Shown: one piece after another, positions 1-9,237 of the stretch
Layout: every line of letters begins with the position of its first letter
How positions within the stretch are numbered: the stretch's first letter is position 1
Assembly: GCF_013523055.1 (NCBI RefSeq)
Contig: NZ_JAAMQM010000010.1
Coordinates: 62,001 to 126,000, forward strand
Direction of reading: 5' to 3'
Length of the DNA: 64,000 nucleotides
Source of the DNA: Pseudomonas capeferrum
GTDB lineage: Bacteria; Pseudomonadota; Gammaproteobacteria; Pseudomonadales; Pseudomonadaceae
Made by a program: the position numbers and the translations under genes
The notes under the pieces: model-generated
What the model was told of the DNA's origin: nothing
The model's input: only the letters and a program-made list of their open reading frames with translations
Database searches by the model: none

Positions 1-111
1 ATTTGCGCTTCGAAGGCTCGATACCCTGAACAGAGAAATTGAGAGGTGGCGCAGAAACGCATCCAGTCAGCAACGATACCAAAAGTGCAGCAAGTAAAGC
101 TCGAAGCGCAT
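1..111 (-). pseudogene. Lipoprotein gene, 5' end, partial, frameshifted in the signal peptide
   Basis: The minus strand has an AAGGA ribosome site followed by an ATG at 111, but that frame stops after 14 codons. One base over, the reading gives a typical lipoprotein leader ending in the lipobox LLTGC, then VSAPPLNFSVQGIEPSKRK, which continues off the left edge. That frame has no start codon of its own. Adding one base just after the third codon joins the two, giving a leader starting M-R-F and then ALLAALLVSLLTGC. I infer a one-base deletion in a secreted lipoprotein gene that is otherwise outside the window. It lies downstream of another lipoprotein gene on the same strand, so the two were probably one operon. 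Confidence 0.5.
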
Positions 112-244
112 TAAGGTCTTCCTTGAGAGGATGGCGTTTCAGGATCGAAAAAATGAAACCTCAAGCACATAAAGGCCCGACTTGAGCAGGCTTTCTCTCT
201 GTTCGCTAGATGACGGCGCCACTGACGAGCGCCGTTGAGGTGAT

Positions 245-742
245 TTAGTTGATCGGAACCAGACGCTCGCGCTGAGTAGTGGATAGGTCGTCGATAACTC
301 CAACCTTGAGCGAATCCTTTCCGGCGTCCGGGAGTGGCTTTCCCATGTCCGCTGATGCGTATTCTGGTAGTTTGTACATGGCACCAGTGAGCGGGTCGAC
401 AATTAGCATTCCAATCACGCCACCGATGAGGATATTGCCCCAGTACCAGCCGCTCAGGCTCGAATCGAGCTCGATTGCCTTGTCCGGATAGCCTTCCTTC
501 TTGAAGCGCAGGGTGTAAGTCTGACCTGAGAAATATCCTTTCCCTGACTTAAGGGTCACCGTGCTTGGTGTATTGCCTGTATGTACCACAGCGCCTGATT
601 TGTCCGTGATCTCAAAAGAGGCACCAGGTGGCGCGCTAGAGACCACCACCGGATAGCGCGACTCACCCACAATGCTCGCGCACCCTTGAATGCCTACAAA
701 GGCAGCTACCGTCGCCACTCCAACCATCTTCCGAAACATCAT
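245..742 (-). CDS. PEGA-like lipoprotein, 165 aa
   Basis: A signal peptide with a lipobox (IQGC, Cys near residue 21) predicts a lipid-anchored envelope protein. The stretch at about residues 34-80 (SSAPPGASFEI, then GNTPSTVTLKSGKG) resembles PEGA-type beta domains, and a short hydrophobic glycine-rich segment (GNILIGGVIGMLIV) follows. The start is supported by GGAG seven bases upstream of two adjacent ATG codons. It precedes the broken lipoprotein gene at the left edge on the same strand. The role is unknown; lipoproteins of this kind occur in Pseudomonas accessory regions. Confidence 0.75.
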   Translation of the reverse strand: MMFRKMVGVATVAAFVGIQGCASIVGESRYPVVVSSAPPGASFEITDKSGAVVHTGNTPSTVTLKSGKGYFSGQTYTLRFKKEGYPDKAIELDSSLSGWYWGNILIGGVIGMLIVDPLTGAMYKLPEYASADMGKPLPDAGKDSLKVGVIDDLSTTQRERLVPIN

Positions 743-1099
743 ATCTACAGCTCCATCGCGCCTTCATTGGCTAGGCCGGGGGATCGGCCGGCGGCGATTA
801 TACGGAAGAGATATCATTTTGACATTACCAAATAGCTTTGTGCCACCATCAAGGGATGTCACGTTTCGTACAGCCTTGCTGCCAATTTCCTACATCTTCA
901 ATACTGTACGCATGCACAGCAGCCGAAAACGAGATTCACGGCCCCTCTCCAGCCAGATTTCACCCAGACCAAGCCCCGAACTTACGAGCAGATCAGTCAT
1001 CGGGTGCAGCGAATCATTGCGGGCGATCTCCACCCTGAGCAAGCCAAGGCGCCTGTCTAACCTTCGCAAAATGGCATCCAAATCCACCACCCTCACTAA
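743..1099. other. Gap without an intact gene; possible short coding remnant
   Basis: No complete gene is visible. On the plus strand at roughly 890-1063 one frame reads like genuine protein (KPRTYEQISHRVQRIIAGDL, ending HPEQAKAPV and a stop), but it has no start codon and no family I recognise. It is probably the tail of a small gene deleted when the left element decayed. The open frame that spans this gap into the integrase remnant looks random in its first 130 residues. Confidence 0.35.
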
Positions 1100-1456
1100 T
1101 ATATATGTGGTTCAACCGGGGAAAGGCGGGATGTGGATCAGGGAGCCAAGTGTTACAATCAAGCACTTCAAGCTCGCGCTCAAGGCGCTGGGCATCCGTG
1201 AACGTCGGCAGTACGACACGCGCCATACCTACGCAACTATGTGCCTAATGGCTGGGATGAACCCCGCGTTCATCGCGAACCAACTCGGCCACAGCGTCGA
1301 GATGTTGCTTTCTACCTACGCAAAATGGATCAGCTCCTCCTCGGATTGGAGGGAGCTGGAGAAGCTGCCGGCCAGAGTCTGATTGGCCCAAAATTGGTCC
1401 AAGACTGGCAACGGCAACTAAATACACCTCTGGAACCCCGCAGGATAAGCACTTGA
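1100..1456 (+). pseudogene. Tyrosine integrase, C-terminal remnant of the left element
   Basis: Only the last third of a phage/island integrase remains. It carries the motif DTRHTYAT with the catalytic Arg, the LGHS box, and the Tyr in STYAKW. It matches the intact-looking C-terminus of the integrase ending at 16934 almost residue for residue (RHTYATMCLMAGMNPAFIANQLGHS against RHTYATICLMSGLNPAFIAQQLGHS). Its frame stops at 1380. A neighbouring frame then continues GPKLVQDWQRQL to a stop at 1456, parallel to DPKLVH in the other copy, so one base was probably lost near 1374. The N-terminal domain is gone. It adjoins the att copy at 1453 and marks an older element inserted at the same site. Confidence 0.8.
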
Positions 1457-1480
1457 TTTCTACCGCTAACATCACCATGC
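1453..1480 (+). repeat. Attachment site, left copy (attL of the 15.5-kb island)
   Basis: This is a 28-bp direct repeat of 16955-16982 with two mismatches; the last 19 bases (1462-1480, ACCGCTAACATCACCATGC) are identical. It reproduces the first nine codons of ybiT (TTG start, then ISTANITM), after which similarity to ybiT ends. The stop codon of the left integrase remnant overlaps its start. The copies are 15,502 bp apart, which gives the island length. Confidence 0.85.
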
Positions 1481-1636
1481 GCTATCGCATGGGGTTTAGC
1501 GGGTGGCAATGTGTTGACTTTGCTGGGCGAAACTCCTCTCCCTCCCGCACCAAAACGCAACAGTTGGTTCGGCAAATGGTCCGAAGGCAACTGATGTCCC
1601 TCCATGCCGATCCGGCATACCATCTCTCTGCCCAGC

Positions 1637-2611
1637 TCAACATTTGACCGTCCATAACTTATCGATTCTGGTCGTGTACGACTGGCTCATCATGTCCCGA
1701 CGCATTCCCCAATCCGGTGCCGCCGGCACGCTCGCGACCCGCACCGTCCCCCTCCCCCATTTTCCATTGATCGAATCCATCACTTGCATAAGCCGATCGC
1801 AGGCGGCCGGCTGAATCACCGAGAACAGGTCATCGGTGAATTCCCCCGGTTGCCGCAGATCGAGGAGCAGCACTTCGGCCTTGCTGTACCGGTACCCATC
1901 CCTGTAGATCCGCTCGACCGCATCCGTGGCCGCGCGCGTAAGCAGCAGCGTGTCGTTGGTCGGGTAAGGTAGCTCGACCAGAGCGCCCTGGGCGTGGTGC
2001 ACTTCATTCGGGTTGAACATGCCGGTGCGAATGCTGACTCGCATCCGCTTGCACACAGAGCCTTGAGCTCGAAGCTTTTCCGCCGCACGACCAACATAGG
2101 TGGCCACGGCCTGCTTGATCGGTGCCAGCCCGGTCAGGCGCATGCCGAACATACGGCTGCAGCAAATCTCCTGCTTGGGCGGATCGGGTTCGTCCAGGTC
2201 CAAGCATGAGGTACCGCCCAGCTCGCGGGCCGTCTTCTCCACGACCACGCTGAATTTCTGCCGGAGCGTGCGGGGATCGGCCATGGCCAGGTGCATCGCT
2301 GTGCGGATTCCCATCCCTTCCAGATGCGCGGTCATCCGCTTGCCAATGCCCCAGACCTCCTTGACCTCGGTATTACGCAGTACCCAGTCGCGCTTGAAGG
2401 GGTCGCAGATATCGACCACCCCACCTGTCTGGGCCTGCAGGCGCTTTGCCGTGTGGTTGGCCAGCTTCGCCAGGGTCTTGGTGCGCGCGATCCCTACGCC
2501 TACCGGAATGCCGGTGCACTTCAACACCCTGGCCCTCATCTCGCGACCGAACTGGGTCAGGTTGCCCTGGACCCCGGAGAGATCAGCGAAGCACTCATCG
2601 ATGTAAAGGAA
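1637..2611 (-). pseudogene. UmuC-like Y-family DNA polymerase, 5'-truncated
   Basis: The reading from about 2611 matches the UmuC/ImpB family from the second catalytic motif onward: YIDECFADLSG (acidic SIDE-type motif), the GVGIARTKTLAKLAN region, and a helix-hairpin-helix (VWGIGKRM). It continues through the little-finger and C-terminal UmuC extension to WTVKC. The first ~95 residues, including the FALIDCN-type motif with the first catalytic Asp, are missing. The frame runs upstream to 2749, but that stretch shows no polymerase similarity. Y-family polymerases make error-prone lesion bypass copies; this one should be inactive without its N-terminus. A second, shorter copy lies at 12003-12650. 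Confidence 0.8.
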
Positions 2612-2792
2612 AGATTTATAGGTATGGACATTGCCACGCGTCAATCCAGGTCGACCTTTGCTCAGATTCACCAATGTCCACACCATGCTTCTCTTTCTAT
2701 GCGAAGCGTCGTCGTTATGTCCATAGCAACGACGACTCCATCTATGCACATTCGCTTGCGCAATTCAGTACCTATGATTCTGTGACAGGGCT

Positions 2793-3789
2793 TTAGGGTG
2801 CTGATCGGTCATTGATTGCAGGCTCAAAATTCACCATTCCACATTCGACCTGTCCGTTCTCAAGCTTGTTGACTTGGATCGTGATCTTGCTTAAGAACTG
2901 GCTTTTCGTCGTCAGCCATTTCACCAAGGAAATTTTTTCCTTTCCGCCCGGAATGTCATCGCCATTGGCATTGGCTTTAAGCACATCCTGGACGACCCCT
3001 GCGGCAAGGTCCGGAATACTCAAAAGATCGTCCAAGTGAGATTTGCGCTCGAAAGATCTGCCAAAGCCCACCAAGTCGAACCTGTGCTTGGCGTACATAG
3101 CGAGCACTTGCTGGAAAACTTTCTGTGTGTCCCCAAAATTTCTAGTTTTGGTTATTTCATTTATTGCGTCGTTATCGCAGTACCAAAGCAATCGTTGGTT
3201 TTCTTTGGTAGTCAGGGCCACGAACAAAGCAATGGAATGGCAAACACGAAGGACTTTCTCAGCGACGGGGCCTTTCCACTGACCTAACCCCATGGACGCC
3301 AGCTGCTGCTCAAGAAAGGTGTGCTTCTTTTTTGGTTGGGCCGAATACTGTCTCTATTCGCCTATCGATAGCTATCGTGATTACCGCTCCATGGATGAGG
3401 TGGTCCACAATCCACAGAAACTCATCAAGTGCTCTACTACGCGGGCCGTAGGTTAGATCCTTGAAGGTAAACTCGCTGTATGGGTCCAACAAATCGTATT
3501 TCTTCCTGAGGGCTCTGATCTGCTCCTCAAATGGTCCTACCTTGTCGTAAGCCATGATCAGAAATGAATAGGTACTGAAGCGTGAACCTTTATGCTCGCC
3601 GCCAAAATCGGACATGACAGCCACTTTTTCATCATCCGAAAAATCAGGCAGTTCTGCGAGGGTGCGAATGGCCTCTGCGACGAGTATCGAGAGGGTTGGA
3701 TAATTCTCGCGGATGGCTGATAGGTCGAATGGTCCTTGCTTCGTAATTTTCTGCGGTGGTCGTGCCGACCGATCCCTTCGATTCCCCAT
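2793..3789 (-). pseudogene. DUF3800-like protein, one frameshift
   Basis: Two minus-strand frames join into one protein of about 331 residues. The first (3789 to 3310) has SDFGGEHKGSRFSTYSFLIM and a later FTFKDLTYG. The second (downstream of about 3320) has WYCDND and DDLLSIPDLAAGVVQDV. This order (N-terminal Asp, central E/K region, internal Asp, late DLxAG) fits the RNase H-like DUF3800 fold, but I assign it by eye only. Removing one A from a run of six at 3327-3332 fuses the frames as KKKHTFLEQQL. The gene lies downstream of the AAA_13 ATPase on the same strand, and DUF3800 proteins are often found with defence genes. Ancestral function is unproven. Confidence 0.6.
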
Positions 3790-4237
3790 AGATGCCGCAC
3801 TCCTTTTCCACTTTACTGACGCGATACTCGACTATGTGAACAGGCGTCCAGGAAGCCTTCAACACATAATGCGCGAAACTACTCATCGCCTGATGCGTAA
3901 TTGCACTGACTTGACCACTCATCTGCATTGCCACTGACAAGCCAATTGCATCCGTGCTGACCAACCGTTTGCATTCGACTTGATCAGCACACACCGTATT
4001 GACGACGGGCAGAGAACTGCGGATCTCTGCCCGTCGTGGAGGGCAGATGTCGACCCGAATGAGACGGTGGCCCTTTGGGCTTTGGGTACGGTTTCAGCTT
4101 CAATGTAAGCAATGAGGGGGAGGCTACAGAATTCGGAAAAAATCGTACGGTAAGATCTCCGAATTCTGTGGGGTTCCCGGCTAGGTCAAAAAGCCCCCAA
4201 GTGTCAGTAGAGATTAATGCAAATCCGTGGTACTGAC
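3790..4237. other. Intergenic region with two perfect inverted repeats
   Basis: No gene is convincing here. It holds a 14-bp perfect inverted repeat (4002-4015 and 4024-4037, 8-base loop) and a 12-bp perfect one (4126-4137, ACAGAATTCGGA, and 4158-4169, 20-base loop). Neither is followed by a T-run. They lie between the ATPase gene and the DUF3800-like gene and could attenuate or process a shared transcript. Confidence 0.6.
4002..4037 (-). terminator. Strong hairpin, terminator-like without T-run
   Basis: ACGACGGGCAGAGA pairs perfectly with TCTCTGCCCGTCGT across an 8-base loop. It lies 200 bases downstream of the ATPase stop codon. The absence of a U tract on either strand makes simple intrinsic termination uncertain. 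Confidence 0.4.
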
Positions 4238-6340
4238 TTACGCAACGATGGGAGCAGGCGTAAGCAGCGAGACACACTCCTCGATGACATATTCCGGAAT
4301 GCTCTCGAATTTATGCGGGTTGAGCTGCATAACGTACTCATTCTCGATGTGATAGGACTCGTTGATGAATTTGCGGATGACGTTGTCGTCGTGCTCATCA
4401 TTGATGAGCCGGAACAGCTGGATTTTTTCATAACCCACAGCGGTCGCGTAAAACTTGGCCTTGATGGCCTCCACGTCCTTCACCTCAGCCACAAGGGCAA
4501 TGTAATTAAAGTCGGCAATATGGTTGTTGCGGATTAGTGACTCGGCACCTGCCTGTTCGGCAGCCGTCATGTCCCGTATAGAAGATCCTGACTGAATTGT
4601 CGGGGTATCCCGTCCCTTGAAAAGGCTAGCAAGTAGGTTGTATTCCAGGCCTGCGTCGTCCAGCAGCTCGAAGTGTCGTCGCAGGTAGATTGTCTTCAGG
4701 ACGGTGTCGGTAAGTGCCTCGATATTAACTTTGCAGATTTTGGCGAAGGTCTGGATATCGTTCCTCTCGATCGGAACTTCCGTTACAACCCCGGCGCGCG
4801 AAGATAAGAAGCAAGCAGATGGTTCGGCGGCTTTGAATATGGCGTTGGTACTTTTTATGACATCAATCGCGGGTTCGATGTCGTGGGTGAGCATCAGGGT
4901 GGTTATCCCTCGCAGACTGGCCTTACCCCGGAATAGCTCTTGGAGGATCGCAAATTTCTTGTTCTTGTCGAAAGATGAGATCGGATCATCCAATACGACC
5001 AAATCCGGTTTTTCACTGAGGACCTGATGCATGAATAGCACAAGCGCAAATGCGTTTTTTTCTCCGTAGCTCAGATGACGAGAGGCCGTCTCTATATAAT
5101 TCACTTGGTCTTTGTGGATTAGCTTCATTTTGTAGGATTCTGGTTCGGCTACGATTTCAACAACGTACTTGTAGCCTGCAGACTTCAGGAAGCCATTATG
5201 CTGTTCTGGTTGTCTTCGATGTTTTTTTTAATTTTCGCTTTGTGTCGATTGATTTTCCCTTTGAGGCTACCAACTTTCCCAATCAAGTCGTCGAGTTGAA
5301 GGTTGATAGGGTCGACGGTCTTGCGCGTCTCCTCAGAATCAAGTTTGTCGATCAAATTGAGCTCAATTTTTAAAGGTGTCAGTTGGTCGCAAACCTCTTC
5401 GAAATCGCGTAGAGAGAAGAAAGATATAGTTCGCAATCCCTCCAGCTTGTTGATCAATGCATCAATGTCCGCTTTGAGGCCCGCCAGGAAGCTTTGCTCC
5501 TCCGCCTGCAATTCAACCTTCGCCTTTATCACATACTCCAGATTCTCCCGGCACTTCTCGCTGAAATATTTTCCCAGCCTATCAATGATTCCGCGAAGGA
5601 GATTAATGTGCCCGACGGTGTTGGAGTCATACTCTTTTTCGACGGCTAAAGCTGTGTCCTTCTGTTCTGCGCTAGTCAGCGCTAATGAGCAGTAGGGGCA
5701 GCTATTTGCTAGTTGTAGAAATTCATTGCCTTTTATCTGCCATGCGATCCATTTGGCGGGTTCCTGACTTTTAATAAACGTTGAAAATGGTTGCAGGACA
5801 TCAGGAATATTTTCCAGCTTATTGCCAGTTCCGAATGCCTTGTGGATCTTGCTTGTCTTGGGAATGGCACCTGTCTTGGACTTTCCGAAGGCCTCCCGTA
5901 ATTCCTTCAGATCGGTTACGACTTGCCCGATTTCAGTATTGTCAGAAAACGCTTTTCGGATACCGAAAGCAACGAATCGATATCAGCCATCTCCGCCAGA
6001 TATTCCGGTGTTCTGATGAAAATCTCAAAACTATTTTTCACAATCTCATCTTTCTGAAAGACGAATTGCTGCACATAGCTGTCATCAAATACGAGGACTT
6101 TCCTGAGTTGGCCCACTCCCCGAACCTCCGGGGCAGGCATATCTGGCTTGCCGCGGTGCTTGAATGGGATCAACTCCTGGAGAGAGCCGTCAGCACGAAT
6201 ATGGCTTATAATAGCTTTCGCAATAGTGCTTTTTCCAAGGCCGTTTGGCCCATATTTGATGTTTAGTGCCCCTCAGAAATAACTACATCTGCGCGGTCAA
6301 TACTGTTGCAGTTGAGTACGGTAACCGTGTAGTTAGCCAT
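4238..6340 (-). pseudogene. AAA_13-family ATPase, RloC/PrrC-like, three frameshifts
   Basis: When repaired it reads as one ~700-residue protein: start MANYTVTVLN at 6340 with an AGGGGGG ribosome site; Walker A GPNGLGKST (~31-39); a coiled-coil middle with a zinc-hook-like CPYC (~213); ABC signature LSYGEK (~425); Walker B LVVLDDPISSFD (~450); and an H-loop THD (~486). Three one-base losses break it: near 6270 (G run), near 5955 (A or T run) and near 5195. The architecture fits the AAA_13 family, which includes the anticodon nucleases PrrC and RloC. The C-terminal part has RRHFE (RxxxE) and a later NESYHIEN, possibly the nuclease Arg-Glu-His set, but I cannot confirm that alignment. Such proteins act in phage defence. 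Here it should be inactive unless the shifts are sequencing errors. Confidence 0.75.
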
Positions 6341-6536
6341 GCGCCCCCCTTAATTTTTAACAGAGTAGGAAACTAAGATTAGCCGCTATTTCTTACAGTC
6401 GCCCGTGAATGTCAGATTTATTTAATTTTGTAGCTGGGAATCCCACGGTATCCGGAGATTTTTGTACGTTAATCCGCGCTATACCGTTGTAAGCCTCAAT
6501 GGATATTACTGTATACGCAAGATCTGAGCTAAACCG

Positions 6537-6606
6537 CGAGCGTCCACTCTTGGCCGACTACTGTCCGCCGCGAAGGACAACAGTCGACCCAAAGCGGACA
6601 CTCACC
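6537..6606. repeat. Dispersed intergenic dyad repeat, copy A
   Basis: GTCCACT, then TTGGCCGACTACTGTCC and, after a short loop, GGACAACAGTCGACC followed by AAAGCGGACA. The same scaffold (GTCCACT or related, TTGGCCG, a dyad around CGCGA) recurs at about 7019-7080 and 9150-9220. It resembles common non-coding intergenic repeats of Pseudomonas genomes. Confidence 0.45.
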
Positions 6607-6971
6607 CAGGCTTCTTTTCTGACATCACAATATTCGACTCGATCTTTTTCCCCATGCTGATGCGCGGTTCGGTCGAGTAGCCGAGAGATTCGTAAAAGGT
6701 TTTGACGCTTTCATTTGTGCTGACGATTTGCAGGTTGATTTTCATGCAGCCACGTTGAGTCAAGGCGTCCTCAGCATGACGAACAAGTTTTGCGCCAACG
6801 AACCTCATTTCCTGCTAATGCGACAAAAAAGAGACCGTCCTTAACGGCTAGTTTTTTGTCGATAGCAAGGCTGGGGGTGTTATGCGCGGTTTCGTAACCG
6901 AAAACGGTTTCCCAGAGATCCACGACACAACGGCGATGGTGCTCATTTGAGTAGTCGGCAATAGCATCCAT
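6602..6971 (-). pseudogene. GNAT acetyltransferase with internal deletion
   Basis: The N-terminal frame starts at 6971 (MDAIADYSNEHHRRCVVDLW) and reads to FFVALAGNEV near 6808. The C-terminal frame resumes at GAKLVRHAEDALTQRGC and ends FYESLGYSTEPRISMGKK. Together they match the start and end of a small YpeA-type GNAT acetyltransferase. The central ~26 residues are missing: beta-4, beta-5 and most of the acetyl-CoA pyrophosphate loop. The frame also changes at the junction, so this is a deletion of roughly 80 bp. The product cannot bind acetyl-CoA. It is flanked by dispersed dyad repeats on both sides. Confidence 0.75.
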
Positions 6972-7018
6972 GGTGTAGCCCTCAAGTTGAAGGGGCTGAC
7001 GCTAGCGCCTTGAAGTGG

Positions 7019-7080
7019 GTAATGTCCACTGTCTCTTTTTGGCCGTTTTCTGCGCGTCGCGAGAGGCACGAAACGACTCA
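7019..7080. repeat. Dispersed intergenic dyad repeat, copy B
   Basis: The layout is AATGTCCACTGTC, a T-run, TTTTTGGCCG, then TCGCGA and AGGCACGAAACGA, the same scaffold as copy A (6537-6606). It lies just upstream of the broken GNAT gene. Confidence 0.4.
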
Positions 7081-7132
7081 TGGCTGCCTATGGCCAGTGG
7101 AAGTAATCGACTAAGCGGATAGGCAAGTCACA

Positions 7133-7165
7133 GTCGTCAGTACACCAAATGGTTGTACTGATGAC
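7133..7165 (-). terminator. Hairpin downstream of the HD-GNAT gene
   Basis: GTCGTCAGTACA pairs with TGTACTGATGAC (one G-T wobble) across a nine-base loop. It lies about 110 bases beyond the stop of the HD-GNAT gene. No T-run follows, so termination is only a possibility. Confidence 0.35.
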
Positions 7166-7277
7166 GCATGGAATTACTGTGGGGGGAGAACAGCAGTAGT
7201 AGTCTTAGCGAGCTACCTGGGGTGTAGGACAAACCGGTAGCCCATTGAGGGCGCCCTGTTCTAATGCCGGATCTTCA

Positions 7278-8345
7278 CTACTCGGTGGCTTCAAACGCCT
7301 CGCAGTAATTTACAACCCCTGTGGGTAGCTCACCGCTAAAAGACAGTGACTGGAAGTACTCGGGCGGAACACCGGACAATTCGAGACCGGGGTTGGCTTT
7401 GAACCCGAAGCGTCCATAGTAGCCAGGATCGCCCAATACCACGCAGCCAGCGCCGCCAAGGCGCTGCAATTGGGCAAGGGCGGCCTTCATCAATGCCGAG
7501 CCGATACCTTGTCCCTGGTGATCCGGCCACACGGAGATAGGCCCAAGGCCATACCACCCAGTCGCGCCAGACGATACAGTGACAGGTGAAATGGCAACAT
7601 GACCGATGATTGCGTCATTCTCTACCGCTACCAGCGAGACGGTCAGACGGTCGGAGCGTCGCAGTGCATTGACTATGAATTGTTCGGTATGGCTTGAGTG
7701 CTCTTCGTTCGCGAACGCCGCTTCGGTCAGGCGGGCGACGGTGTCGATGTCTTGAGCTTGTTCATTGCGGATGGTCATGTTCATGCTGATTTTTTCTTTG
7801 GTGTCCTGATCAATGATGTTGCGAAGCACTGCAAATAGCGGATCGGCATCTGTGTATTTTTTGCCGTAGCCCAGATTGAATTCGTAATCGAAGGCCGGTG
7901 GGTTTTTGCCTTGATTGTGCTGAAGAATTGTCTCCAGCTTGTCTAGCGCCTTGACTGTTTTGGCCTCCAGGGACAGTGCATTTTCATAGTCATCCCAGAG
8001 CGCCAATATCTCGGCTTTCAACGTTTCATCCAGTGCTTTGGTCAAGAGCAGAAGATCCTTTCTCTCTTCCTCGCTCTTGTCGGGAAACGATGCTTTGCTA
8101 ACGGCGGGAATGTCTCCATTGATGGCCTCCCCCAGGTCGTGAATGACGCACAACTTGAGGGTTTTCAGCATATCGAGACGGGGCAGTTGATCCTCGAAAA
8201 CAATGGCCATCAGGCACAGGCGCCAGCTGTGGTCTGCCGTGCTTTCGGTGCGCCCGCTAGAGGTATGCGCGCTCCTCAATACATCCTTAAGCTTCTCCGC
8301 CTCGCGTAGAAAATCGAGACGCCCTTTGATTTTTTCGATGTCCAT
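7278..8345 (-). CDS. HD-domain phosphohydrolase fused to GNAT acetyltransferase
   Basis: The start at 8345 is set by GAGGGG four bases upstream; an earlier ATG at 8381 lacks this. Residues 1-~185 form an HD-domain hydrolase of the YfbR/HDDC2 kind (STADHSWRL, then VIHDLGEAINGDIP), a family of 5'-nucleotidases on dNMPs. From about residue 190 (MNMTIRNEQ) a complete YhbS-type GNAT domain follows, with GPISVWPDHQGQGIGSALM as the acetyl-CoA loop and GDPGYYGRFGFK near the end. Both halves look complete and are usually separate proteins. The join sits at an internal Met-Asn-Met that reads like the old GNAT start, so loss of a stop codon between adjacent genes is likely. Substrate of the GNAT half is unknown. 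Confidence 0.85.
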   Translation of the reverse strand: MDIEKIKGRLDFLREAEKLKDVLRSAHTSSGRTESTADHSWRLCLMAIVFEDQLPRLDMLKTLKLCVIHDLGEAINGDIPAVSKASFPDKSEEERKDLLLLTKALDETLKAEILALWDDYENALSLEAKTVKALDKLETILQHNQGKNPPAFDYEFNLGYGKKYTDADPLFAVLRNIIDQDTKEKISMNMTIRNEQAQDIDTVARLTEAAFANEEHSSHTEQFIVNALRRSDRLTVSLVAVENDAIIGHVAISPVTVSSGATGWYGLGPISVWPDHQGQGIGSALMKAALAQLQRLGGAGCVVLGDPGYYGRFGFKANPGLELSGVPPEYFQSLSFSGELPTGVVNYCEAFEATE

Positions 8346-8461
8346 AAACCCCTCTGACTCAGTCGGCGAACCGCATGCCATTCACTCTGTTCAGGCCAGA
8401 CTAGATCTGAAGGTGTTCAGCGTCCACGCATAAAATATGCGCGTAGATGGGGGGCGATCAG

Positions 8462-9019
8462 TCAGAGCGTCTCTACTAAACGTGCTGCTGTACCGTCTGA
8501 GAGGGGAATACGTGTCCAGCGACAGAGGCCCTGGCTGATGGGCACGAGGGAAGAGTCATTGTTGCCGGTCAAGAATTCCAGTGCGGGTGGTGCGAAGGCT
8601 TCCCGCCATCCCGATTCAGCCAGAGCGAACTCCTTGCTAATGATCTCTGGCGTTGCAAAACGCCAGAGCGAACGACCCAGCAGCTCGCTGATCGGGCTAG
8701 CGAACTGGGCTGCGCGCGAGGGGGAGCAAGCCAGTAAACGATGCGTCAGATCACAAATAAGATGAACGGGGCGCGAGCTTTCCCTGATCAGCCTCGCCAG
8801 GGCTTGATCGGCGGCTGCATTGAGGCGAGCGGTGAGCAATTGCTCAAGCTTTTCGTGTGCGAGGAGATCCATTGCCTGTACGCCACTTTCCCAGCGAGAA
8901 ATGGTCGATTGGGTGACCCTGAAAAGCTCCGCGGCATGGGACTGTTTAACGCGGTGCAGCAGACGCCATCGCCTGAGCGCAACGCCAGGCAAGGCTGGCT
9001 TCAGCAACGTGTCAGGCAT
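8462..9019 (-). CDS. XRE-type transcriptional regulator, 185 aa
   Basis: Residues 10-60 form a Cro/CI-type helix-turn-helix (ALRRWRLLHRVKQSHAAELF, then VTQSTISRWESG). The remaining ~120 residues resemble a PAS-like sensor fold (PVHLICDLTHRLLACSPSRAAQF, then LLGRSLWRFA) and may read a small ligand. It probably represses or activates neighbouring island genes; the divergent region 9020-9416 contains the repeat array, a plausible target. Confidence 0.8.
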   Translation of the reverse strand: MPDTLLKPALPGVALRRWRLLHRVKQSHAAELFRVTQSTISRWESGVQAMDLLAHEKLEQLLTARLNAAADQALARLIRESSRPVHLICDLTHRLLACSPSRAAQFASPISELLGRSLWRFATPEIISKEFALAESGWREAFAPPALEFLTGNNDSSLVPISQGLCRWTRIPLSDGTAARLVETL

Positions 9020-9149
9020 TTCGGGTTCCGGGAGAGTGGCGGGTCGCTAGTTTGATTCATGCAAGGCCACCCTGCAAATTAGTTGGATAGATGGATGCTG
9101 GAAGGGAGGTGCTCGCCTTGCAACGATTTGCTGGCGTTGCTTGTAGCTT

Positions 9150-9220
9150 CTCTGGAATGGCTGCTTCTGGCCGGTTGTTGCCCGTCGCCACCGGCAGCAA
9201 GCGAGAGCTCTCTGCCGATC
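9150..9220. repeat. Dispersed intergenic dyad repeat, copy C
   Basis: The layout is AATGGCTGCTTCTGGCCG, then GTTGTTGCCCGTCGCCACC and GGCAGCAAGCGAGAG, related to copies A and B. It is adjacent to the repeat array. Confidence 0.4.
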
Positions 9221-9237
9221 ATATTTACTAAGTGTGC

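Noticed and set aside
1453..1647. Short protein starting like YbiT
   Set aside because: Only the first nine codons match ybiT; this is the att copy, and the rest is unrelated sequence read through.
3310..3340. Programmed ribosomal frameshift in the DUF3800-like gene
   Set aside because: The A-run is slippery, but joining the frames needs a +1 shift rather than the usual -1. A simple one-base insertion, like the other island lesions, is more likely.
3984..4277. 97-residue minus-strand open frame
   Set aside because: It spans both inverted repeats, overlaps the ATPase 3' end in another frame, and looks random.
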